Of a stretch of DNA of 64,000 nt, positions 11,311 to 20,105 are shown piece by piece. Origin of the DNA: Diphasiastrum complanatum (lineage: Eukaryota; Streptophyta; Lycopodiopsida; Lycopodiales; Lycopodiaceae); contig CM055094.1 in assembly GCA_029204225.1 (NCBI GenBank), positions 30,933,427 to 30,997,426 on the forward strand, given 5' to 3'. The notes under the pieces were generated by a model that was given only the letters and a program-made list of their open reading frames with translations, ran no database searches and was not told the DNA's origin. Position 1 is the stretch's first letter, and each line of letters begins with the position of its first letter. Both the position numbers and the translations under genes were made by a program.

Positions 11311-13225
11311 ACACCAGGATTAGTCATAAATTGATTGAGAGAGCTAACTGCAAATGTTGTGTCTGGCCTGGTACAAATCATGGCATACATAAGAGATCCT
11401 ATAATAGAATGGTAAGGATATTCATGCATTTGCTACTCATGAATTGTTTGAGGACACTGGTCCTTTGACAATTTGAGACCTGGTTCCATTGGTGAGAGAG
11501 CTAACTTGCAATTAATTAGATTATATCTGACTAAGATGTTGTAGATGTACTTCTGTTGTGTAATGTAGATCAATTTCTGTTTTTTTTCTCTGTGGATTTG
11601 AATACCAAAGCAAAAATGAGCTTTGCTTAGATCGGTCATGTCAAATTCGGAAGATAGAAATGTCTTGGCCTCTTTTATCATATCGGTATTGTTGCTGAAA
11701 AGCAATGTATCATCCATGTATAAAGTGATAATGATAAAAGACTGCTGCACTGCTTTGAAGTACATGTTTGAATATGAAGAGCTAGGTATGTAGCCGTGAT
11801 CAATAAGGAAAGTATTGATCCTTCGAAACCATGCTCGAGCAGATTGCTTCAAGCCATAAAGTGCCTTATGGAGTTTACACACATGATCGTGTTTACCTTC
11901 GATAATATAACCTTCGGGTTGCACCATGTAAATGTCTTCTTCAATAACTCCATTGAGATATGTTGTCTGTACATCCATTTGATGTATTTCCAAATCTACT
12001 ATAGTGGCAAATGATAGCAACAGTCGCATAGAAGAATGCTTGACTACTGGATTGAAGGTCTCAATGTAATTGACGTTGTATACCCGAGGAAAATCCTCTG
12101 GCGACAAGTCATGCCTTTCTCCTGTTGATGCTTCCATCTGCATTGTACTTGACTTTGAAAATCCATTTGCAATCAACTATGTTTTTGCTAGCAGGTAATT
12201 CGACAGTTGTCCATGTTTAGTTCTTGATAAGAGATAATACTCTTTATCCATAGCTTCTTTCCAGAGATCTAAATCAAGCTGACTGAGTGCCTCTTGGACA
12301 GACGTTGGTTCCTAAACAAGGTAGGCTTCATTTCCATCATACTGTAGTTGTTGAACTGCAACATCATCATCTTCTGATTCACCATTGATTTGTTGTTTGT
12401 CAAGAGTAGATGAGCTTGGACCTTCAATGGGAATAGTCGATTGAGGAACTGGAAAGTTCAATGTGTAAGGAGAATCTGAAAGGTCGGCTACATGGGTTGC
12501 GCCTTTTCTCTTAAGGTCTTGAAACTGATCTTCGATGAAGATAACATCTTAGCTAGTGAATATCTTTGACTCGATAAGATCGAACAAGTTGTAGGCTTGA
12601 TCTGAAGTAGTGTAGCTAATGAAAATACATTTGATACTTTGGAAGTCGAGCTTCTTCCTGAGATCACAAGGAATCTGTGCAAAAGCAGTACATCCAAAAA
12701 CTCGTAAGTTTGATAAAGAAGGTTTGTTACCTGTCCAAACTTTGAATGGTGTTTTGTCTGAGAGACCATAGTAGGACATTTGTTCTTAATATAGGTTGCT
12801 GTTGAAACAGCTTCAGCCCAGAAGGACTTCAGAAATGTAGCATGTGCTAACATGCACTTTGCCGATTCAACTAAGATTCTGTTCTTTCTCTCAACAAGAC
12901 CATTTAATTGAGGTGAATAGGAGGTGATATATTGTTTCTCAATGCCATTGTTAAGGCAATACTCCTTGAATTCGGTGGAGATGTATTCTCCCCCGTTATC
13001 TAACCTCAGTGCTTTGATTCTTTGTCAGTTTGATTCTCAGCATGCTCTTTGAATTGTTTGAATTTGATGAAAGCCTCTGATTTCTGTTCAATGAAATAAA
13101 CAACTGTTCTTCTGGAGAATTCGTCAATAAAAGTAATGAAATACTTTGCATCTAGCAATGAAGGAGTTTGCATAGGTCCACAAATATCTGTATGAACGAC
13201 ATCTAACAGATCTTTTGCTGCATGT
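11311..13225 (-). pseudogene. Copia fragment O: integrase core, linker, RT and start of RNase H
   Basis: Decayed minus-strand pol. From right to left: integrase VHTDICGPMQTPSLL with FITFIDEFSRRTVVYF (13225-13060); the SYSPQLNGLVERKNR block near 12890; SFWAEAVSTATYIKNKCP; VFGCTAFAQIP; then RT with NYIETFNPVVKHSSMR, LEIHQMDVQTTYLNG, LHKALYGLKQSARAW and the active-site variant YMDD near 11720; and the start of the RNase H domain (SIIGSLMYAMICTRPD), broken off at 11311. Several frameshifts and stops interrupt it. YMDD instead of YVDD is a known RT active-site variant. The right end joins directly to a different gag (fragment P) with protease and the integrase zinc domain missing. Confidence 0.85.
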
Positions 13226-13990
13226 TCGTTTGCTCTCTCCTTGTGAATTCTTCTTCTTGAAACACTCGAATGCAAAGTGCTCCTTCTTTCCACAAAAGAA
13301 GCACTTGATCTTTGTTCTTCTTTCCACCTTTGGAGCTTGATGGTTGATCATCACTCATGGTTTCCTTGTGTTGGATCTTCTTCTTTGACTTTGCCTTTCC
13401 CTTGCTTGAGAAGTTGGCCTTCTCATCACCATCATGCAACTTCAAGGATCCAATCCTTTGCTTGACATGAAGGATCCTACTCTCCTCGGCCACAAGCACA
13501 CTATGGAGCTTGTCAATGGAAGGTAATACATCTTGAATAGCAAAGCTTTGTACTCCAAGACCATTCAAACTGATTTGAACAAGTTCATCATCATGAATAC
13601 CCTCACTAATGATGGAAAGTTCTTTGTTGAGAGATTTTATTCTCAAGACATACTCGAGCACTCTCATCACTCCCTCTAATGCTTTGAAGAACTTTGTTTC
13701 TAATCATAAGCACTCTAGAGGTATTTTTGGATTCATAAATTCCTTCAATGTAGTTCCATGCCTCCTTGGCCGAGGTACAAGATGCCACTTCCTTTAGAAG
13801 TTCATTACTAACATTCATTTTCAAGCAATGTAATGCTAGTCTAGCTCTCTTTTTGTACCTCACTTGATCTTGCCCTCCTTGAGGTTCTTCTTCCTCACCT
13901 ATGACAAGATTAAACATATCTTGGAGCACAAGTAGTGACTCCATTCTTACTTTCCAAGTTGAATAATTATTAGAATTTAGCCTTTCACTA
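13226..13990 (-). pseudogene. Copia fragment P: gag with zinc knuckle
   Basis: Minus-strand gag in two frames. ERLNSNNYSTWKVRMESLL and LKMNVSNELLKEVASC (about 13985-13700) are closely similar to the gags of A, B, C and J. A frameshift near 13680 leads to VLEYVLRIKSLNKEL, then a Lys/Ser-rich stretch and the knuckle CFFCGKKEHFAFEC near 13295-13255. Position 4 of the knuckle loop is Glu where Gly is usual. The N-terminal codons are missing: upstream of about 13990 the sequence is unrelated. At about 13226 it fuses to the integrase of fragment O. Confidence 0.8.
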
Positions 13991-14526
13991 GTCTCAAAAC
14001 AACTACAAATATAAGCCCATTGCCATGCCCATTGCCACGCACATAAGACGGGGACTTGTTGTGGGTATTTCCTGCACAATAATGAACAAGTGGGTCCGAC
14101 CACTTGAAATGCTGTTGGCCAAGCCTTACATAGTGGGCCCCGCCACAGTGCAGTGTACAGTTAGAATAATAACTGTGAGGGCACTGGCGTCTTGCGTGTG
14201 TAAGCCCAACCCAATGAGCACGCAAAATGGTTAGGTAGAACTTGAATAAAAGACTTGGGACCTTAGTTAGAATAAATCAATTAAAAGGCCCAAAGTCAAG
14301 TTCACAAGGTTCTAAGTTAAAAGAGAATCTCTCAAACTCACATGAATCATGTGAGTTTGGCCCTTTTCCTAATGAACCATTAGATTGAAGATCAATTAGT
14401 TTGAAGGGCTAGGATGCCATTGTAAATAGGCCAACGAGAGCCAAGATGGCCCTCTCTCCTCAACTATATAAGGAGGCCATTTTCCATTGTACATATCTTC
14501 ATCTTTCTCAATAAAGCTCTCTTTCT

Positions 14527-14529
<3 letters not shown>

Positions 14530-14575
<46 letters not shown>
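14530..14575. repeat. (CT)n microsatellite
   Basis: About 23 uninterrupted CT dinucleotides lie just downstream of the TATA-like and AATAAAG motifs of the LTR-like segment. Confidence 0.95.
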
Positions 14576-14577
<2 letters not shown>

Positions 14578-14655
14578 CAAGGTTGATTGGTGCATAGCTA
14601 TGGGTAAGTGCTCGAGCCCCTATAGCCCCAACCATTCTTGGTGAACTCTCTTCTC

Positions 14656-14657
<2 letters not shown>

Positions 14658-14713
<56 letters not shown>
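14658..14713. repeat. (CT)n microsatellite
   Basis: A second perfect CT tract of roughly 28 units lies 80 bp after the first. It grades into CT-rich DNA up to about 14780. Confidence 0.95.
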
Positions 14714-14840
14714 AACTCTCTCTCCTCTCTCCTCTCTCTCATCACTCCTTCCTCTCTATCTCCCTTCTCTCTCTCTTTCTATGCAGGTGTGCACGGGCGA
14801 CTCCCAGTGAACGGACCCCTATACTACGACAGACTACAAT

Positions 14841-14858
14841 TGGCGTTGTTGCCGGGGA
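14841..14858 (+). other. Primer-binding-site-like sequence, Tat/Athila type
   Basis: TGGCGTTGTTGCCGGGGA begins two bases after the CA that would end the LTR. It differs by two bases from the TGGCGCCGTTGCCGGGGA found at this place in plant Tat/Athila gypsy elements. No gypsy coding sequence follows; the next 1.8 kb is pyrimidine-rich repeat DNA. Confidence 0.5.
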
Positions 14859-15139
14859 GAGCCAACGTTGCTCACCGCATAGCTGTTTTTCTTTTTCCAC
14901 TCTTCTCTACTTCCTCCCCTCACCTCCTCTTCTGTCCCATTCTTCGGAATCTTCCAAGTCCATTACAAAAAACCCAAGCCCTCAAGGGATTAATTTTGTT
15001 TTTCTTAAACTATATATTGTGTCAAATTTTTTCAAATTGCTCAGTGTTTTTATATTGCCGTAATCTCAGTTTTGATATGGATCAACCCGGTTTTTTTTTA
15101 AAATAATAATAATAAATAAATAATTAAAAATAAATAAAT

Positions 15140-16560
15140 AAACAAATTCTCTCTTCCCTTCCACTTCCCCTCCTCCTTCTTGCTCTCTCGCTCTCTCCTC
15201 GATCCCTCCCCCTTCTCGTTTCTTTCACTCACCTCTATCTCCGCTCCCCTCTCTCGCTTCTCTCAGCTCGCACCCCCTTGCTCTCTCCTCAACCCCTTCA
15301 TCTCTCTCACTTGTCCTTACCAGCTCCCCGCTCCCTTTCTCTTCCACTTCTCGTTCATTTTTTTCACCTCCATCTCCGCTCCCCTCTCCCGCTTCTCTCT
15401 GCCCCCTTTCCCTTCCCTACTGCTCTCTCCCCACCCTCCTTCATCGCTCCACGTGCCTCCTTCGCTGCTCATCTCCCTACTACTCCTGTTCACCTCCCTG
15501 CCTCCCTACGCTCCACCTCCTTCACCTCCCGTTGCTCACTACCATAGCTCCATCTTCCCTTCCCCTTCTCTCACGATCCCCTGCCTGCTTGCTGTCTACC
15601 ATCGCTGCCATAGCTCCTCCCTCCTTCATCTCCCAGCTCCTTGCCTATAGTTGTGCTCTCTCCCTCACCTTCATCCACTCACCTCCATCTCTCCCTTTCC
15701 CTACTCCTTCTCAGCACTTGTCTGTCTGCTCCTCTCTCTCCTCCGCTTCTCCCCTGCTCGCTTCACCCCCCTCCCCTACTCTCTCTCACTCCCTTCGCCT
15801 CTCTCTTCTGATCCGCACCTCCATCTCTCCCTTCCCCTGATCCTTCTCAGCACCTGCCTACCTGCTCCCCTCTCTCCTCTGCTTCCCTCCTACTCGCTGC
15901 CTCCTTCCCCCTTCCCCGCTGCTCATCTATGCTCGCTCCACCTCTGTTCCTGCTCGCTCCACCTATGCCCCCTTCCTTGCTTGCTGCCCTTCCTCGCTTC
16001 CTCCACCCCCTTCCTCGCTTGCTACCCTTCTCTACCTGTCTGCTACTCTGCTCTCTCCTTCTGCTCCGCCGCTTCCTCCCTCGCCTGCTGTCCCTTCCCT
16101 TCCTGCTCCACTCCCTCCCTCACTACTCCCTTCTCCGCACCTCCTTGTCCGCTCCTTCACCCCTTGCTACTCGCTTCCTCCTTCACCTCCTCTCCAGCTC
16201 CCTGCTCCATGCCTATAGCTGCGCTCCCTCCCTCACCTTCATCCACTCACCTCCATCCCTCCCTCCCACCTGCTCAACTCCTTTCTCTGCCTGTCTGCGT
16301 GCTCTCTCTCTCTTCCCTCCCTCGGTTACCTGCTCCACTCCCTCCCTGGCTACTACTCTCCCCTCCCCCTTCTCGCACCCCCCGGATCGTCTCACTCACC
16401 TCTCTGCTGCTCTCTTTGGATGCTCGCCTCCCTGCTGCTCTCGCTGGTTGCTCACTTCCCTGCTTGCCTGCCTGCGTGCGCTCACTCTCTTCCCTCCCTC
16501 GGTTACCTGCCCCACTCCCTCCCTCTCTTCTCTCATTGTTGCACTCCAGGGAACCGGCAT
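15140..16560. repeat. Long polypyrimidine (C/T-rich) tract
   Basis: For about 1.4 kb the plus strand is overwhelmingly C and T, with degenerate words such as CCTCCTTC, CTCTCTCC and TGCTCGCTCC. Internal near-duplications exist, for example TTCCCTCCCTCGGTTACCTG at about 16311 and again at about 16489. All three plus frames are open for long distances only because stop codons need A, which is rare here. The Pro/Ser/Leu-rich ORFs (up to 338 codons) are therefore composition artefacts. The complementary strand is a polypurine tract able in principle to form triplex DNA. Confidence 0.85.
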
Positions 16561-16621
16561 CCCAAAGTGCGTTTTCTCTCATTGTTGCACTCCAGGGAAC
16601 CGGCATCCCAAACTGCGTTTT
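16532..16621. repeat. 44-bp tandem duplication
   Basis: Two adjacent copies begin TCTCATTGTTGCACTCCAGG and continue GAACCGGCATCCCAAA. They are nearly identical (one clear difference, AAGTGCG versus AACTGCG). The duplication sits at the right edge of the polypyrimidine tract and is less pyrimidine-biased than it. Confidence 0.85.
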
Positions 16622-16850
16622 CCATACTCCTGCGTATACCATTCCTTCTCTTCTTCTCACCTCTTAATTTTTTTATAATTTTAGTACTTTCCTTCTTCTC
16701 TTTTTACGTTATCTTTGAGACCTTTTTTGGAGTTGTGTTTTTCATTTCATTTCATCTCCTTTTTTTTTTAACCTTGACTTTTGACGATCTAGTTACCCTC
16801 ACTGTTTTTTTTACTGTAGTCTCTTCTTTTAAAAAAAAAAAAACAAACAA

Positions 16851-17085
16851 ACTTTTGTAAAGGCCTCTGAAGTTCCATCTTAGTCTCACTAAGACCAGGA
16901 CACAGAGAAATCTGCAAGGGTTTGTTGTCAATCAAAAAACAAAAAAATAAATAAATAACAAACTTTTGTAAAGGCCTCTGAAGTTCCATCTTAGTCTCAC
17001 TAAGACCAGGACACAGAAAAATCTGCAAGGGTTTGTTGTCAATCAAAAAACAAAAAAATAAATAGTTAACAAACTTTTGTAAAGG
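16851..17085. repeat. 111-bp tandem repeat, two full copies plus a partial third
   Basis: The phrase ACTTTTGTAAAGG starts at 16851, 16962 and 17073, giving an exact 111-bp period. The two full units share GCCTCTGAAGTTCCATCTTA, GACCAGGACACAG and TCTGCAAGGGTTTGTTGTC almost without change. Each ends in an A-rich AAAAAAATAAATAA stretch. The third unit breaks off after AAAGG into GGGGTTAAAG. There is no coding potential. Confidence 0.9.
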
Positions 17086-17414
17086 GGGGTTAAAGATCAT
17101 CCAAACAATAGATGAGGTATGTTTTTATCATCTTAAATTGATGTTTTTTTTGTTTTTTATTGTTTGTGTATATTTACAACAAATTTATACAAGATGAAAT
17201 AGAAAAACATAAACAATAAACAATCATTCCATACATAATGAGATAGAGATGATCAAATACAAAAGTTTATATTCATAATTCAAAAAAGTGTACATATTCG
17301 CATCTAATTCATGAACAGAGCATTGATACTAATACTCTTTTTTTTCTACTTTTGCAAATACTAAAAATACATCAAATCTAAGAAGTAATAGTAGGCTTCT
17401 TAGTCTTCGCTACC

Positions 17415-18431
17415 TTCTCCCTCATCGTTGTCCGAAGCCGAATCTTGTCCTTCGTCTTCGCCTTCGTCCCCTTCATCTTCATTCCCTTCTTCTCCTTGGT
17501 TTCCTCCCGTACTTTCTTCCACAAAGGAAACGGATGCCTTCTACATACACATTCACAAAACAAATCAACAATCACTAGCCAAACACATGTCATAAAATTG
17601 AAATGAAATAAAAATTGTGTTATCAAAAATAAGAGAAATACAAATTACGTGACAAAAATTTACCCTTGGATGTACGCCTTGTGCCGCAAGATGATCAACC
17701 AAGGTACTATAGCCATGGCGATATCCAATATTGTACTCAGCATTTGTATACTTACGCCCATAATCTTCAAACATCAACACAAATTGATGATTAGAAAAAA
17801 ACAAAAAAAATATTGATAAACAATAAACATATGAAATGCAATTAGCTAAAAGAGAATTGCTTACAAATTCGGCATGCATATTGGGCTTGCCTCCCGATCC
17901 AAGGTGAGATTGGCCTAAAAGATTAAGCCTTGATTTTGTTGCCTCTCTTTGTTGCTTAAAGTGCTCGGGTTTAGGATGCTTGGATTCATAAACAACCTTT
18001 CCCCAATCTTTTTTAGATGCCCATCCCGGCCTCTTCTTGCCTTTACTACATAATCGTCTTAATGATTGGCGCTTATGACAAATATGCATACACAAACTCG
18101 TCTTCGCCCATTTGTCATTAAATTGATTTGGTTGTGGAAACTCACTGTACAATATATCAAGTATCTTATCTTTGTCCCCTTGGTCTTGTTGCTCCCAAGG
18201 GTTAAACAAATCGTGACCAAAGTATTTAAGAGTATGGTCGTGCAATCTATTGATGATGACCTTACCCCTAATGTCCATGATGATGGAACCATTCTCATCA
18301 AGGTCATAGAAAATATTCGTGGATTTTGCCGATGGCATGTCCGTTGAAATGAATCCACGATCTTGTTGATCGGATTCTCCTTCGGAAAGACAAAGGGCTT
18401 TCATCCTTTGCCTTTCCTCGGGAGATAGCAT
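17415..18431 (-). CDS. TnpA-like protein of a CACTA (En/Spm, Ptta-type) transposon
   Basis: Starts at ATG 18431 (MLSPEERQRMKALCLSEG). Exon 1 runs to about 17865 and ends MHAEF before a GTAAGC donor. A T-rich intron precedes the segment DYGRKYTNAEYNIGYRHGYS (to about 17665), which ends at another GTAAAT donor. A last exon from about 17541 would encode a Glu/Asp/Gly-rich tail ending near 17415. Acceptors are inferred and the phase at the first junction is uncertain. The region GWASKKDWGKVVYESKHPK followed by a Gln/Arg-rich stretch and LLGQSHLGSGGK resembles the conserved core of plant Ptta/En/Spm accessory transposase proteins, which in characterised elements bind subterminal repeats. It is divergent to the Tnp2 gene at 20106 and preceded by a (GA)n tract. 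No inactivating change is obvious. Confidence 0.6.
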
Positions 18432-18433
18432 AG

Positions 18434-18436
<3 letters not shown>

Positions 18437-18512
<76 letters not shown>
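18437..18512. repeat. (GA)n microsatellite upstream of the TnpA-like gene
   Basis: About 38 GA units begin only 6 bp upstream of the TnpA-like ATG, so the 5' leader of that gene would be a (CT)n tract on its coding strand. Shorter GA runs continue to about 18590. Confidence 0.95.
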
Positions 18513-18515
<3 letters not shown>

Positions 18516-18699
18516 CGGAGAGATTCAGAAAAGAGTGGAGAGGAGTGAAAAGAAATGAAAGATTAAGAGTGAGAGAGAGAGAGAAATGAGAGATTGAAAG
18601 CTTGAGAGTGAGAGCTTGAGACCCTCAAGAAATCCACAAGAAAGCATGGAGAAATATTGAATGGAGGCCTTTATATTCATTTTCCATATTTCAAGTGTC

Positions 18700-18765
18700 G
18701 CGTGGCTCTGCCACTCATTTTTTTGCCACGCGTGGCAGTGCCAAGCAATTTTTTTTTTGCATGGA
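18700..18765. repeat. GCCACGCGTGGC palindromic repeats, left cluster
   Basis: Two motif copies lie between the divergent transposase genes: a degenerate GTCGCGTGGCTCTGCCA at about 18703 and the perfect palindrome GCCACGCGTGGCAGTGCC at about 18725. The same motif is abundant at 22965-23430. They could be binding sites for the element's TnpA-like protein. Confidence 0.6.
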
Positions 18766-18914
18766 AATCCGTAATTACGGCTTGGAATGTGTCATAAGGC
18801 AAGCCATGTGTTTAAGAGAATTTTGTGATTTAAAAAAAATGACAAATATAAATATGTCGTTTGACGCGACATATAAGTTGTGGACATTATTTAGTTTATA
18901 AAGTATTGATTAAT

Positions 18915-19330
18915 TTGTTATATATGTATCCCTTAGAAACCCTTTCCGACCCTTATCTCATGTGATATGAGCTATCTCAGTATACTAGACTTGGGATTGG
19001 TTGAGTCTGATCACTTGATGAGTCGTGTCGAGTGATAAGCAACAAAACCACGCATAGACATAAAATTTAAGTCATCACGTGTAATAGGGGTTTGACAAGG
19101 GGTTGAACTTGAGTTGTCTTAATATATTACTTGTTGAGTTTAGTCACTTGATAGAGCCATGTCAAGTAATAAGCAACAAAATCATATGTTAGGTAGCAAA
19201 TTTTGACTTTCTCGAGTGATAGAGACACCAAAATGGGGCTATTTACATTGATAGACATATTTATATGTGTCCCTTAGAAACCCTTTCCGACCCTTTTGGG
19301 TCAGAACGTACTGGGTCGGAACGTTTTTTA
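18915..19330. repeat. Imperfect ~340-bp direct duplication
   Basis: CCCTTAGAAACCCTTTCCGA occurs at about 18930 and again at about 19267, each preceded by an AT-rich ATATG stretch. Between them, TAAGCAACAAAA recurs at about 19038 and 19172 with similar surroundings (TCACTTGAT...). No gene is seen in 18770-19690 apart from these repeats. Confidence 0.6.
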
Positions 19331-19690
19331 AAAATAAAAAACATGTGTTAAGCTGGGCGCAATCTTCCTTCTTCTTTTTTGTAATACACTGAGGGATGCT
19401 AGATGTACTACTACTTCCATGAAGTATGGTACCAATGAGCTAATAGATTTCGAGGAACATGGTTGTGTGCTGTGCGGTTAAAGCCAGTTGAAGGAAGATT
19501 AAGGATAGAAGAGATCTGAAATATCTGTGGGTGGAATCCAAGGAGGGATTGGAGGTGGGTTTTTTTTGTGAAGGGATTGTTGATGGATGGAGATGAGAGC
19601 AATTGACAAGAGCGCAGGGGAATGTGGTGGGGTGTTTTCGGATTTTGTGTTGAGTGGATGGAAAGGAAATAACTCGGCGGACGTTGTTAG

Positions 19691-19909
19691 ATGATTGCTA
19701 CATATATAAATAGTTCCATTGGGCACCCTTCATTAACTAATTGTGATCTTGAGGAACGTACCATTGGAAAGGAAGAATACTTTTCTAGGAACTCAAAAAG
19801 TACATACGTAATGATATGTGCAATAAGGCCCATTAAATGTGGTGAAGAGCTATTCATTCTGAGATGTGTACAAAAGGCTTTGAGCCAAACTCAAGCATGT
19901 ACCTTGTGA
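19691..19909 (+). pseudogene. Possible SET-domain fragment inside the CACTA-like element
   Basis: A 72-codon frame reads ATYINSSIGHPSLTNCDLEE and, further on, MICAIRPIKCGEELFI. The spacing and content resemble the end of a SET methyltransferase domain, where a (F/Y)INHSC-x-PNC-like block is followed by an xAxRxIxxGEELxxxY block. The catalytic NHxC asparagine-histidine pair is not intact (NSSI). The fragment has no upstream SET core and stops soon after. It would fit a captured host exon lying between the two transposase genes, but chance resemblance cannot be excluded. Confidence 0.35.
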
Positions 19910-20105
19910 ATATCAAAATACATTTTATCTATTTAGTGAGAGCAAGTTATATTGAATGTGAATTAATTGTTTTTTTATATTTCATATTGCATGTCTTAAT
20001 TTAAGTTATGGTGTTTGATCTGCATGTCTTAATTTTAGTTATAATTTTCATGAATGACAATCTTATATGTTAATTGATGAATATGTTAATTTGTTTCCCA
20101 TGTTT

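Larger units (their letters stand above)
14250..14838 (+). repeat. LTR-like end of a Tat/Athila-type gypsy element
   Basis: The segment has LTR hallmarks on the plus strand: a TATA-like CTATATAAGG near 14464, AATAAAGCTC near 14511 as a possible polyadenylation signal, and a terminal CA at 14838. It is followed by the primer-binding-site-like TGGCGTTGTTGCCGGGGA at 14841-14858. That sequence resembles the TTGGCGCCGTTGCCGGGGA junction of plant Tat/Athila gypsy elements. The 5' edge is not defined because no second LTR is present. It contains two (CT)n microsatellites. Confidence 0.5.

Noticed and set aside
14638-16860. Overlapping plus-strand ORFs up to 338 codons and minus ORFs in 16213-16660
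   Set aside because: They lie in a polypyrimidine tract where stop codons are rare for compositional reasons. All frames are open at once and the peptides are Pro/Ser/Leu runs without domains.
16851-17085. CRISPR-like direct repeats
   Set aside because: Adjacent 111-bp units without unique spacers in a plant retroelement context are a simple tandem repeat, not a CRISPR array.
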